From NCBI RefSeq assembly GCF_000321225.1, contig NW_004450380.1, positions 668,068-732,067 of the forward strand: a DNA stretch of 64,000 nt. Reading direction: 5' to 3'. Position numbers and translations under genes: made by a program. The stretch is from Odobenus rosmarus divergens (Eukaryota > Chordata > Mammalia > Carnivora > Odobenidae). Shown here piece after piece: positions 35,930 to 47,168 of the stretch. Each line of letters begins with the position of its first letter. Positions within the stretch are counted from its first letter, which is position 1. Below the pieces are notes generated by a model that had not been told where the DNA came from, did no database searches, and saw only the letters and a program-made list of their open reading frames with translations.

Positions 35930-36490
35930 CCCTTTTCCTTATTTTAAACATCTGACCCAGATTATTCAGGGACTTTCTCAGCCCTTGTTGCTCTGATTGT
36001 TGCACTAAATTCCTTAAATACTCCACGCTCATTAGCTGGTTCATCCCAGAACTCGCACCCGCTCCTTGCCTCGACTTGTGCCTTGGCTGCTCTTTCAGGG
36101 GTCTTTTGATCGTGGAATGTGGCAATGTTGATGCCGTGTTGCTTGCTCTGCTTCGAAAAACTCCTTGATGACACTTAGATGGTGCTCTTGAAGCACTCGC
36201 AGACCTTTGGCCATTGCAGATGATGATTTGGCGAACCGCCACCTCACATACTGGTAGGTCATGTGTATTTGTACAGCTTCCCACTGGGAAAGGCACACTC
36301 GGGCCTGGCTCTGGGCTGGGCTTGTGGACTGGGAGATCTGGAGTAGGCCTGCAGCGGCCCGGGTAGTTCTCCAGCGTGGCCAGGATTGACTGCTCCTGAA
36401 GGCCAGATAAAGCGGAGTAGGGTTGGGGCTGGGGCTAAAAAAGGAGCTAAATCAAGAAGGTGACCTAGGAATGGGACTGGAAGCAAGGCC
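35930..36490 (-). pseudogene. Unidentified antisense open frames, possible decayed retrocopy
   Basis: A GC-richer block has overlapping minus-strand frames, one of 128 aa (35910-36296) and one reading QYVRWRFAKSSSAMAKGLRV, then LQEHHLSVIKEFFEAEQATR. Shifting between frames near 36120 extends it to ERAAKAQVEARSGCEFWDEP and VFKEFSATIRATRAEKVPE. The composition looks protein-like, but I do not recognise the family. I see no poly-T that would mark a retrocopy's 3' end. It could be chance. Confidence 0.3.
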
Positions 36491-37848
36491 TCGTGTTGAA
36501 GACAGGGCTAACATGCCCAGAGTTGTGTCTGTTTCAAGGGCTTGCTATTTGGTTATGGGCTGACTGAGTTGAAACAAAGCAAAACAAAAAATGTAGGGAC
36601 TGAGTGGATAATCCTAAATTATCAAGATGGTTCCTGCACCTATAAGTGTGTGTGCAATTTAAGCATCTCTCTGGAGCTTCCCAGCTGATCTGAGGGCCGC
36701 CTTAAAGCATGGGTACATTTCTCTTCCAGAAAATTGGAGTGTGTCAGTCAAGTGGCCATACAGATGTTTAGTATCATCATTTCATGGGTTCACTGTTGAA
36801 TGATGAGGTTAACAAGACATCAGTATTTGGGGGTGTTTATCTTTGATGATTGTCTGTCATCTGAACTTGATGAGCCGATAGTCTGAAAAGTTTTTGAACC
36901 AGAACACCTAAACTCTTTAGTCTCCAATTCTAAACAGCCTAGTGACTTTTTAAATCTAGATCCTAAGATATTAGAACTGGGAGGAGTTTTACTTTACCTC
37001 TTTTGATGCCCTCCTATGGCAGAGTCACTACTTGTTCGTTTGGTCTTTTGTCCTTTATTCCACTGAGTATGTGCTAATGTGGCAAACACCTCTCAGCAAG
37101 AGGACATACTGAAAAGAGATTAAATGTATTAAGTGTTAAGTCTCCTGTAAGAAACAGATTTGTTCAATTTTGATCCTGTTGTGATCTGTCAGCATACTCT
37201 CTACACAGAGCTTTTCTGTTAATACTTTAGTTGGAACCTTGGCTTCAGTGAGGGCACGGCATCACAAAGAGATCAGAGCATCACTGAATGCTTTCTCAGT
37301 CCGACTTACAACTGTAAGAAAGGTGACGATCTGATGCCCATTTTGACTTGTTGTCCTTAAAGAGCGAATTATTTTCTAGAGTCATACGTTCTAGTTGGAC
37401 TGCATATTCTCAATGAAGCTAGTACTCTTTTATGTTAGAGCTTTTTTGAAATGCAAATAAATATAAATTCACTTTGCCTTCAAGTAATCTGTGTTTGACT
37501 TAACGAGAATGATTTAACCTTAGTTTGATTCTTCGACTCTTTCACATAATCATTGTGTTTGATTATATTTGATCAAAATAATTAACTCCTATTTTCATTT
37601 CCTTTAGAACAAAAGAAAGAATAAATTATTTTTCTCAATTCAAAACACACCAGGAAATTCTAAAATGAAGATCACCATGCTCTTATGAATTTTATGATAG
37701 TTGAAGCCATTCTTTTTTTTTTAAACAAAACGGGCTTTTATGAAACTGATAATAATTGTAACTTTGTTCAGTATTACATATTTCTTAAAATATGAGTGCT
37801 TTCCAAATACCACAAATAGTTTGAATTATTTTATCTTTGATTTTTTTA

Positions 37849-38033
37849 GGGGTGCCTGGGGGCTCAGTCAATTAAGCGTCTGCCTTTGGCTCAGGCCATG
37901 ATCCCAGGGTCCTGGGATCGAGCCCCACATCAGGCTCCCTGCTCAGTGGGGTGTCTGCTTCTCCCTCTCCCTCTGCCACTCCCCCAGCTTTTGCTCTCTC
38001 TCTCTGTCAAATAAATAAAATCTAAAAAAAAAA
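37849..38033 (+). mobile_element. Can-SINE
   Basis: Head GGGGTGCCTGGGGGCTCAGT, near-consensus body and AATAAATAAAATC tail. Flanks are T/A runs, so the duplication is unclear. Confidence 0.92.
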
Positions 38034-39173
38034 AATTTTTTTTTAAATCGTGTCACTGGTTCATTCTGAAAGCAACTCAAACTCAGATTATAACCTTTGA
38101 AATTATTTCTCCTTCAAGGTTGCTAAACTTAAAAAAAAATCAGAGTTGGCTCTTTCCTGGTAGTTTAGGACTTGGCAAAAAAAAAGGAAACTGCAAGCAG
38201 TTACTTGAACTGAATTTGAAACCACAGTTTAGAACTTGAGCTCTTTAACAAAGCGTGGAATAGCAGACAAGAGACGTCCAACTTACTTTTTTTTTTTTTT
38301 TTGCTTTGTATGTGTATAGAAAGTTTCCCACTTCATTTTCTTTTTGGTCTAGTGATCATTTTTGTCCAATGGATAAGTTCCAAATATTCTAAAATCTTCT
38401 ATGGGATTTATTTAACCCATGAGATTGGATCTTTGCTAGTTTACATGCCAAAGTGTTTTGGCATCTGGTCACATCTATCCCCAAGAAATAGTTAGCTTAG
38501 AGGACTTCTGAGAATTGCTGATGAGGGTGTGGGGCCAGGCAGCGATCAAAACCAGCGGGATGAGATTTTGTTAAATCCTGAGCGTTCTCTGCGTGACCAG
38601 GGCAGTTAAGGGATTCAGCAGTCCTCCCCATTGAAAGAAGAAACGTGTTCATAAGTAGGTGAAAGAATTTCATTGAAAGAGAAGGGCGGAAAAGGGGGTT
38701 GTGGAGGAAGACAAACAGGCAAGGACCTATTTGTTCAGACAAACGAGAGGGGTGTCAGCAGTGTAGACAAGACCTTAGTAGCCCCTGAACATGTTAACTT
38801 CCACTTTGAGGTAGAGTCCTTGCCTTCTCTGTCTTATTCCTTTTTTCTCCCAGCCCCCCACCCTTCTAATTTTTAAACGAACTTCCTCTTTTCTGGGCTT
38901 TACTCTGCAGCCCACGGTGGGGCGGTCCTCCCCACAATAGGTTATTGTCCCATGCAGATGCAGCCCTGCCACGAATGCCCAGCCTTCCTGGCTGCTCTGC
39001 CTGGCCCTCACCAAGGGAGGGCAGAGGGTCTCTCTCTCGGCGTGCTCTACCATGTGCAGAGCCGGCCCCCCCGGCTCTTCTTCCACCACATGCTAATGCC
39101 TTTCTCTTCCTCACTTATGAATACACGATCGTTTGACCATGTCTTGTTTCGAATGTTCTTTCTGTGCTGACAG

Positions 39174-39312
39174 GGAAAGGGATGACTTAATGTCTGCGCT
39201 GGTCTCCGTCAGGAGCAGCTTGACAGACGGACAGCAAAGAGAAGCCAGTGCTTATGAGCAGGTGAAACAGGCTATGCAGATGACCGAAGAGGCCAACTTC
39301 GAGAAAACCAAG
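39174..39312 (+). CDS. SDCCAG8: SDCCAG8 exon 9 (139 nt, phase 2-0), GC donor
   Basis: The acceptor is TTTCTGTGCTGACAG. After completing Lys310 the exon reads ERDDLMSALVSVRSSLTDGQ, then QREASAYEQVKQAMQMTEEA and NFEKTK, matching human residues 310-356. The end is set by the join TK|ALIQC with exon 10. The bases at that point are AAG|GCAAGT, so the intron begins with GC, the rare U2-type GC-AG class, with otherwise consensus flanks. No in-frame GT donor nearby gives a correct join. Human c.1068 is the last base of this exon, and c.1068+1G>A is a known splice allele as I recall. Confidence 0.96.
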
Positions 39313-39879
39313 GCAAGTCTCGGAAGACCAAAATAAAGGCGCACCGTAACTGCCATTTTCTTTTCCAAAGTATTTCTGTGGTTACTCTTCCATGACTAAA
39401 CTCTTTCTTCCGAACATGCAAAGTGAATGCCAATCTGTTAATGTTGACTTTGTGAAATGAAACAGAGTTACTGGTAGAATTCTTCTTCCTCTGCAAATCT
39501 TGCTGTTATATCACTAGTCAGAGAATGTAGTACCACGTGGGAAAGTGCGTGGAGAGATTTGCATACTTCATCTCTTCATTTGCTGATAATTTTGAACACT
39601 GTGAAAACCTTAACACCATTCGTATGAGTTCATGTATGATGGCCGACAAATGTTTCTCCCCTGTGCCTGGGAAATGTTGAGAACATCCAGACATGCCACA
39701 GATAATAAATAATATATGTGTATTGAATAGCATATTTGGCTATGAATGGGTCTGGATCCATGGATGCTAAGTCATACACACTGAATGACAGTGACAATAA
39801 TCGTTAGCACTTCATAATGAGGTGGTGTTGCAGGCACTTTGAATCATAAGAGGTTCTTGTTGATTCATTGCTGTGTTTG

Positions 39880-41148
39880 GGTGCTGCACCTCAGCATCAG
39901 TATTTTATTAAGGTATGGGGCTCTTCACCCCTGTAGTCAGCTCCTCAGTCACTTCCTTGTCGCTTGGTCTCTACCCAGTTCATCCCTGGCTCTTCCCAGA
40001 CCACTGACCCTCATTGCTTCCGTGACTAATGCCCCTATGCCTCTGAAACTTATGTCCATTCTGACCAAACTCCCTAATGGGCTTTGTCTTCCTCAAACAC
40101 TCCTGGTTGTTCATTTGTACTGAACTCTTGTCCCTCGATGATACCGTGACCCTCAAACCCTCCAGTGAAGGCCCTTTGCTGCTCATATCATCTCATCTGG
40201 CTGTGATGGAGGAATGAGCATGCACTCCACTCCTTACTGACAGTTCCAGGCCTTTCTTTTATCCTCTTCGTTAGTGACCAATCCTCTTTGAAATCATCAT
40301 GGTCTCTCTTCTCCCTAATTTTAATCCATATAAACTCTCAATCACTATTTGTCACAGTGTCACTATTTGACACTGTTTTTCAAAGAAACTCATCCATGTT
40401 ATCACTTGGGTTTATAAAGTAGTTGTTGGCTATTTGATTCCTTTTAAGAGCGTTAGCATCTGACCCTTTTCCCTCTCGTCTTTGTCTGGTCAGACTGCCA
40501 GAACAAAAATACCATAGCCTGACCAGCTTCAACAGCAAACATTTATTTCTCACAGTTCTGAGGGCTGGGGAGTCCAAGATGAAGGCACCAGCAGAGCTGG
40601 TGTCTGGGGAGGGCATGCTTCCTGGTTCATAGTTGGCTGTCTTCTTGCTCTATGGCCTCACATGGCCGAGGGGGTGAGGGAGCTCTCTGGGACCTCTTTT
40701 ATAAGGGCACTAATCCTATTCATGAGGGCTCCATCCTAAGGACGTAATCACCTCCCAAAGGCCAAACATCCTAATACCATCGCATTGGGGTTTAGGTTTC
40801 AACACATGAATTTGGGGGGCACAAACATTCAGTCCACAGAACCCTCCGCCTACCTCCTTTGATCATCCTGAAAGCTTTCTACGTCCATGTTGTTAATACA
40901 TGCAACACCATGGTCCCAACACACTTGGGCTTGCTCACCTCTAACATCTCCCCTCTCCTACAGTAACTGTCACCTGAACCGACGTGTCCATGGTGTCTCG
41001 AACTCTGCATCTGCTACCTCTGCCCAGCGCTTCCCTCTGCCTCCCTATCACCATTAAACCTCCTCAGTGTCCTCATTCCTGCCTCTGCTTCTTCAGTCTC
41101 CTCTCCTGTCTTGTTTTATCTATTGTGTCCAGGCTGGTCTTCTTCTCC
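39880..41148 (+). mobile_element. L2-like pieces flanking the MaLR LTR
   Basis: 39880-40480 and 40850-41148 are CT-rich diverged text of the L2 3' ORF type (CCAGACCACTGACCCTCATT, CTCACCTCTAACATCTCCCC). Extent and identity are uncertain. Confidence 0.45.
40486..40845 (-). mobile_element. ERVL-MaLR LTR (MST/MLT1 type)
   Basis: The minus strand reads CTGTGGACTGAATGTTTGTG, then TATTAGGATGTTTGGCCTTT, GGGAGGTGATTACGTCCTTA, TTATAAAAGAGGTCCCAGAG and GAGAAATAAATG (poly-A signal). Solitary LTR without internal genes. Confidence 0.85.
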
Positions 41149-41229
41149 CGTTCCGTTCCATTCCATTCCATTCCATTCCATTCCATTCCATTCCATTTCC
41201 TTCCTTCCTTCGTTCCTTCCTTCCTTCAT
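41149..41229. repeat. (TTCCA)n then (TTCC)n array
   Basis: About eight TTCCA pentamers pass into TTCC tetramers with one GTTCC interruption. On the minus strand this is the TGGAA unit. Confidence 0.95.
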
Positions 41230-41438
41230 TTATAAAGATTTATTTATTTGAGAAAGAGCGAGCACGTGCGCAAGTGGCGGGTGGGGAGCAGAATGAGGGA
41301 GAGAGAGAGAGAATCTCAAGCAGACTCCCTGCTGAGCACAGAGCCCGACTCAGGGCTTGATCCCATGATCCTGAGATCACGACCCAAGCCGAAATCAAGA
41401 GTCAGACGCTCAACTGACCGCACCACCCAGGCGCCCCC
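41230..41438 (-). mobile_element. Can-SINE, older subfamily
   Basis: Antisense, ending CACCACCCAGGCGCCCC. It abuts the pentamer array directly, and CTTCATTTATA/CTTCCATTTAAA may be its duplication. Confidence 0.9.
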
Positions 41439-41439
41439 C

Positions 41440-41900
41440 CCTTCCATTTAAATATGAACTTTACATCCCCAACTGAACTCAGGACATTTGCTCCCCAATG
41501 CTGCTGCGCTCTCTCTGGGACAGCACCTCTGTCCACCACTGTCCCTGACCTGAAAGCTGGTTGCCATTCTCTCCTTCACGCTGACCTCCCACCAATCACT
41601 AAGTACAAATCTTAGTTTCTGAACTCTTGAATTCTTTCCTCACTGTCACCTTTCTTGTTCAGGACACCATTATCTCTGGGTGTATGAATTACAACATCCT
41701 TTTCCTTTGCTGCGTTCCCTACACTACACTGCAGCCAGAAGGGACCTTTCTTTGAGGCAGATTTGATCCTGTGATTCTTCGATTTCCAATCTGTCTCAGA
41801 TTGCCCACTGCCTCAGGACAGTCTCTAAGCCCTTTGGCATACTTCTGAGGTCTGGCATGGGCTTCCTTAGTACTGTCCTCCAACAGACTCGGCCCCTGTC
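41440..41900 (+). mobile_element. L2 fragment
   Basis: Patterns CCAACTGAACTCAGGACATT, ACTGCAGCCAGAAGGGACCT and TTGCCCACTGCCTCAGGACA fit the L2 3' ORF region. Confidence 0.55.
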
Positions 41901-41904
41901 AGCT

Positions 41905-42102
41905 TGGAAAGGCAGTCGACTTTAGGGGTTGGGTGGGGTCTTTGTTAGAGTTAGCAGACCTCAGTTCAACTCTCAGCTGCACCATTTCCCCAGCTGGGTG
42001 ACCTAGGACAGCTTACTTAATTCCCCGGGCCGCAGTTTTTCCTCATCTGTCAAATGGAAGTAATATCTGACTTAGAGGATTATTAGTGAGGACTGCATTT
42101 TA
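41905..42102 (+). mobile_element. MIR
   Basis: CAGCTGGGTGACCTAGGACA, CTTACTTAATTCCCCGGG and TTTCCTCATCTGTCAAATGG match the MIR core. Confidence 0.85.
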
Positions 42103-42315
42103 TTTTATTTATACTTTTAAAGATTTTATTTGAGAGAGAGAGAGAGAGAAAGCGAGTGAGCAGAGCTGGGTGGTGGGGGGGCGGGGAGTGGGCAGAGGGA
42201 GAAGCAGGCTTCCCGCCGAGTAGGGAGCCCAACGCGGGACTCCATCCCAAGACCCTGGGATCATGACCTGAGCCGAAGGCAGACTCTTCACCAACTGAGC
42301 CACCCAGGCGCCCCA
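42103..42315 (-). mobile_element. Can-SINE
   Basis: Antisense, near consensus. Duplication AGGACTGCATTTTA (42089-42102) and AGGACTCCATTTTA (42316-42329). Confidence 0.95.
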
Positions 42316-42589
42316 AGGACTCCATTTTAAAATGTGTATCCATTATGTTGTAGAAACTCTGGCACAAAGTATTTCCTCAAGAGCTAGAGCCTCTGATGGT
42401 GTCGGCTACTACTGCCCCGGTTTTGCGCTTCTGTTACAGCCAGCCCCTGGGTGTTTGGACCTGCCATGCAAATTCCTGACTCCCCACCTAGATATTTTCT
42501 CCATCTTTCCGGTCTGCTGCTCTCTCTAGAAAATCTCTGGTCTCCCATGCCTAGACTTGATGTACCTCTTATGTGTCTTCATAGCAAGG

Positions 42590-43356
42590 CTTCTCAACCA
42601 TGGCACTATTGACATTTTGGACTACATAATTCTTTGTTTTAGAGCTTGTATGGCCTGCACATCATAGGATTTTTAGCAGCATCCCTGGCCTCTATTCACT
42701 AGATGCCGGTAGCATACCTCCTCTTCCCCAAGTTCTGGCAACCAGAGATGTCTCCATATATTGTGAGGGGTTCCCACAGGTATGTGTGCATGTGTGTGTG
42801 CATGTGCATGTGTGTGTGCATGTGTGCATGCATGTGTGTATATGTGCACGTGTGCGTGTGTGCATGTGCGTGCATGTCTATGTGCATGTGTGTGTATATG
42901 TGCGCCTGCATGTGTGTGCATGTGTGTGCATGTCTATTTGCATGTGTGTGTATGTGCACGTGCATGTGTGTTCATGTGTGTGCCTATGTGTGTATATGTG
43001 CGCGTGCATGTGTGCGCATGTGCATGCATGTGTATATGTGCACGTGCATGTGTGTGTGTGCCTATGTGTGTATATGTGCGCGTGCATGTGTACGTGTGCA
43101 CGTGTGCGTGTGTGCATGTGCGTGCATATGTCTATGTGCATGCATGTGTATATGTGCACGCGTGCATGTGTGTATATGTGTGCATGTGTATGCATGTGTG
43201 CGCATGTGCACGTGTGCGTGTGTGCATGTGCACGTGTGCATGCGTGTGGGTGTGTATATGTGTGCATGTGTGTGCACGTGCATGCATATGTCCATGTGCA
43301 TGCGTGTGTATATGTGCGCATGCATGCTGAATTGCCCCCAGGTAAGAACTACTCCC
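42590..43356 (-). mobile_element. MER20-like hAT element with an expanded core
   Basis: The left part reads CTTCTCAACCATGGCACTAT, TGACATTTTGGACTACATAA, TTTAGCAGCATCCCTGGCCT. The right end reads AATTGCCCCCAGGTAAGAAC. The two ends of one ~200-bp element are separated by the TG/CA array at 42780-43327. Confidence 0.8.
42780..43327. repeat. ~550-bp (TG/CA) alternating purine-pyrimidine array
   Basis: Irregular TGTGTGCATG-type units (TGTGCATG, TGTGTGCACG, TATATGTGCGCG), almost without a break in purine/pyrimidine alternation. All six frames stay open because stops are rare in such sequence. A strong candidate for left-handed Z-DNA. Confidence 0.97.
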
Positions 43357-43417
43357 CATTATGTACAGCATTCATCAGTATTATTCTTCCTTATGTCTTT
43401 ATCTTTCATTAAACTTT

Positions 43418-43619
43418 TTATTTATTTATTTAGAGTGTGCATGCACATGTGTGCGTTGGGGGCGGGGAGAGGAAGAGGCAGAGGGAGAGAGAGAGAACCC
43501 AAGCAGGCTCCACACTCAGTGGGGAGCCCAACATGGGACTCTATCTCATGACCCTGAGATCATGACCTGAGCAAAAATCAAGACTTAGACGCTTAACTGA
43601 CTGAACCACCTAGTTGCCC
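43418..43619 (-). mobile_element. Can-SINE
   Basis: Antisense older subfamily. Duplication CTTTCATTAAACTTT (43403-43417) and CTTTCATTAGACTTT (43620-43634). Confidence 0.95.
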
Positions 43620-43740
43620 CTTTCATTAGACTTTAAAATCTCTGATAGGAAGGAACTTACCCATCTTGATCACTAGTAAATCTTTAGCATCTTGCATAGT
43701 GCTTGGCATGTAATAGGTTCTCAGAAAATATCCTCTAACT
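43620..43740 (+). mobile_element. L2 3' end fragment
   Basis: CATCTTGCATAGTGCTTGGC, ATGTAATAGGTTCTCAG matches the L2 tail pattern. Confidence 0.65.
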
Positions 43741-44039
43741 AAGGGAATTGTAATCTGTTTTCAGTAACACTCTAGAATTCTTTTATTATTATCTTTCCAG
43801 TTTACCCCCATGGCCAGTGCACAGCGGAGCCTCAATCACACATTTTTTTTTCCTATTGCTTCTTTCAGCCTTTCAAGTGATGCTGAAGAAAGCCACAGAA
43901 TGAATTCCACAGGAGACTGATACTGGTCATCCTCAGTGGTTAGAAGTATTATTTAGCAGTTCTTTTCTTTGCAGTTGGCCACTTTCTGTACCATAGGCAG
44001 GAATTCCACTTTCTGTACGTCCCCAACTCCTCTGTTAGC

Positions 44040-45490
44040 TCCTCACTCAGTAGCTGACCTGCGTTACTGACATCACAGCCAACTGACAAGAGCCTCTTCA
44101 ACATCTTCTCATCTCTCAGACATGTCTTCTACTCATTTTTCCTTGCTTATCTGGCCCTCTTACTTCCCAAGATGAAATCTCTTTCTCTAAGTTACTGAAG
44201 TCTCCTACCCATTTGTCATCACATCTTCTTGTATCTTCAGTCCCTCCCTCCCCTGTTTCCCTCTCCATCCATCTCCAGCTGTTATTCTTGTTTAAACAAA
44301 CAACAGGCAGCCTTCACGTGATCAGCTTCCACTTCATCCACTAACTTCTTGCCACCATTTCACCAGCAGACCTTTCAAAATGAGTGTCCACTGTTGCAGC
44401 ATTCCATTCACTTCTGAGCACACTGCAGTCAGGCTTGCAATAAATTGCAGTCTGACTTCATGCTGCTGAATTGCTCACTTAATTAATGGTCACCAGTCAC
44501 TTCCTGATTACTAAGCCCAGTGACGTCATCTCCATCTTCATTTGACTCCCAACTCTGCTGTCTTGGAAGCCATTGGCTGTTCTATCATAACATATCATCT
44601 TTTCCCCTTGATTTATCTGACATTTACTCCCATGGGTTCTTTTTGTATTGCTCTTATCTACTCTTCTCCGTCTCTTTTCACTTGTTTTCCACAAGCCTTA
44701 GACATAATTAGTAGTTCATAGCCTTCCACCTGCGTTGTCCTCATTTCCAGGAATTTGTCTCTCCTGTCATGTCCAGAACATTCCCTGCATTTGAACACCC
44801 CCGCCTTGTGCCTTTAGCTCTAACAGCTTTCTTGAGCACCAGACCTACATTTCTTGCTGCTGCTAGACCTCTGATTATGTATGACATTCTGTTAGCATCT
44901 GAAAATCTACCAAGTTACTGCTCCTCTCCATTTTCTTGTCCACCACTCCTTCTCCTTCTCCCATTGTCTGTGTTCTCTTTCTCAGATGATGGCATCCTCA
45001 TTTTAGCAGCAACCCTGGCTCGCAGCCTTTAAAATATCTTGGCCCCTCCCCATCCCCACTCTCAACATCCAATCAGCTGCCAAGCTATCCCTCTGTCTTT
45101 GGGGCTTTGGGGTCCCTTCTTAAACTCTGCCCACCCTTTCCATCCCGGTTAGGCCTGCATAGATGATCACAGTAGACTTCTGTTGGTCTTGCTCAGGCCT
45201 CTTCCAGTTCCAGCATATCTTTCCCATTGCTGCCAAAGTCCCCCTCGATTGTAACTCTCCCTGTTCAAGTAGCTCCCCTCTTGCAGTAGAATGAAAGCAT
45301 GACCTTCCAGATCTTTCACAATGTGGCCCCACCCTAACTTTTCTAGCCTTATTTTTCACTACACTCTTTCCTATGACCTGTGCTGTTTCCTGAATGTGAC
45401 TTACAAGGTCAGCAATGTGACCTTCCTGAACGTGACCATGAATTTGCTGACCCTATACTTTACAGCAATGTATTGATCTATCTATTCAAC
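44040..45490 (+). mobile_element. L2, 3' half
   Basis: Diverged L2 ORF2 text, CT-rich on this strand: CCCACTCTCAACATCCAATC, AGCTGCCAAGCTATCCCTCT, TCACAATGTGGCCCCACCCT. No open RT frame survives. Confidence 0.65.
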
Positions 45491-45629
45491 CTTGGGGCTC
45501 AACCCAGGCAGCAGTCTTCCCCAAAGTTTGCCCCAGCCCTTTCTTGCTTGAATTAATCTCTTCCTCCTCCATATTCTGACTGAGCTGGTATCATTTTGGT
45601 AGCTGTTTACATAGCTCTCACCACCAAAA

Positions 45630-45825
45630 TACCTTATTTTTTTTAGATTTTTTAAAAATTTATTTATTTGATGGGGGGTTAGAGAGAGAGAGAGCACAAG
45701 AAGGAGGAGAGAGAGAGGGAGAAGCAGACCACTGAGAAGGGAGCCTGATGCAGGGCTCTATCCTAGGACCCTGGGATCATGGCCTGAGCTGAAGGCAGAC
45801 GCTTAACTGAGCTGCCCAGGTGCCC
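45630..45825 (-). mobile_element. Can-SINE
   Basis: Antisense. Duplication CACCACCAAAA at 45619-45629 and 45826-45836. Confidence 0.93.
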
Positions 45826-46314
45826 CACCACCAAAAGACTTTAAAAGGCAGGTAATTAGTGCAATTAGTGCTTTTAAAAATTTAACGGTTAAGAACAAAA
45901 GAAGCTATTGCGTATTGCGAATCTAAAGCATTTTTCCTTGAATTAATAATGCAAGAACTGATTTCTGTGCAGTTTACAAAATACAGTGCACATCTACTAG
46001 CGTTTATCTCAAGTATGTTAAAACATAATAGGAATTTTGCTTTCTGAGAGTAGAAAAGTAAAATGGCATCTATATTTTAATTTTGAAACCAACTACTTGA
46101 TCTTTGAGCTCATGAAATGGGTACTTTGTTCTTATAGTTCCTTGACATTTGTTGCCATCTAGTGTTCACATTTGCACATTGCATGCTAAGTAAATGCACA
46201 TGAGGAATTATTTTATATTCTATACTTATGTTGACGATGGCAGTGAAAACACCTGAGGATTTTATAAGGTAATAGATCTATAACACGAGAAAGCTATAAT
46301 GCCATTCAGCTGTA

Positions 46315-46540
46315 GAACCACCCTGGCTCAGATCTCTACTCTGCCACTTTTTAGGTTTTTAGGTCTGTGATCCTGGGCAAGTTACTTAATGTCTCAGAGC
46401 TGCTCAGTTTCTTCACGCAGCTGAGTGATAAGAACTATTAAAATTTAGCGAGAGTGTTAAATAAATTAATCCATGTAAGCCATTTAGCAAAGTATCTGGC
46501 ACATGGTGAGTGATCAATAAATGGTTTTGATTTTCTCTGA
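46315..46540 (+). mobile_element. MIR
   Basis: ATCCTGGGCAAGTTACTTAA, GTCTCAGAGCTGCTCAGTTT and TATCTGGCACATGGTGAGTG. Confidence 0.9.
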
Positions 46541-46971
46541 AAATTGTAAGCCATTACAACCAGGGATCATTTTAAAAGAGGAAAAAAATATCCTCAGAAT
46601 AAATGAGGGTGGAAAAGCAAGAGGTTTTGCAGTGATGCCTTGGTAAAGCTACAACATGAAAAGGTTAACCAGCCCTCAGACCTGCTTGCTTCTATTTTAA
46701 GGGAAATTGTTGGCTTTAGCATGAAGTTATCATGACTGTATTTATAATGAGATAACCCTCCAAGGGAAGATTTAAAAACAAAAAACAAAAAACAAAAACC
46801 CAGGAGGCTGAATAAATGTCCCCAAAACTTTCATTTTCCTTTCTAAATTATTCTTTTTCTTAGACTATAGAAGAATCAGAAAGGCAAAAATTAGAAACCT
46901 AAAGTAAAAAGATCAAGACATTTGGTCCTTTGACTGCAAGCACAGGCAGAGAATATAATGCTTTTTATTTT

Positions 46972-47168
46972 TTCTTTTTGAGAGAGAGAGAGAGATTGAG
47001 CAAGTAGGGTGTGGGGCAGGAAGGAGCAGAAGGAGAGGGAAAGAATCTTAGGCAAGCTCCATGCTCAATGGGGAGCCTTTCATGGGATTCGAACTCAGGA
47101 CCCTGAGATCATGACCTGAGCCAAAATCAAGAGCCAGACGCTTAACCAACTGAGCCACCCAGGTGCCT
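46972..47168 (-). mobile_element. Can-SINE, older subfamily
   Basis: Antisense, from a T/CT-rich tail to GAGCCACCCAGGTGCCT, with B-box-like GGGATTCGAACTCAGG. Duplication unclear. Confidence 0.9.

Larger units (their letters stand above)
30266..39173 (+). other. SDCCAG8: SDCCAG8 intron 8
   Basis: GTAAGT...GACAG. The left half carries MIRs, a Can-SINE and an old sense L1 containing an LTR with long inverted arms. From 34560 to 37848 no mobile element is recognised; this 3.3-kb block includes a GC-richer segment at 35930-36490 with antisense open frames. A Can-SINE follows. 38034-39173 is unique, with a T17 run near 38286. Confidence 0.85.

Noticed and set aside
38880..39110. CpG island or promoter just upstream of exon 9
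   Set aside because: Moderately GC-rich but with few CpGs and no core promoter pattern; ordinary intron sequence.
39317..39322. GT at 39317 as the exon 9 donor
   Set aside because: It would leave a +1 frame and add GCAA before exon 10, breaking the TK|ALIQC join; GTCTCG is also a poor donor. The GC donor at 39313 fits.
42703..43551. 282-aa + strand frame and several other long frames rich in Cys/Val/Met or His/Thr
   Set aside because: They run through the TG/CA array, which lacks stop codons in every frame; no promoter, conserved motif or normal composition.
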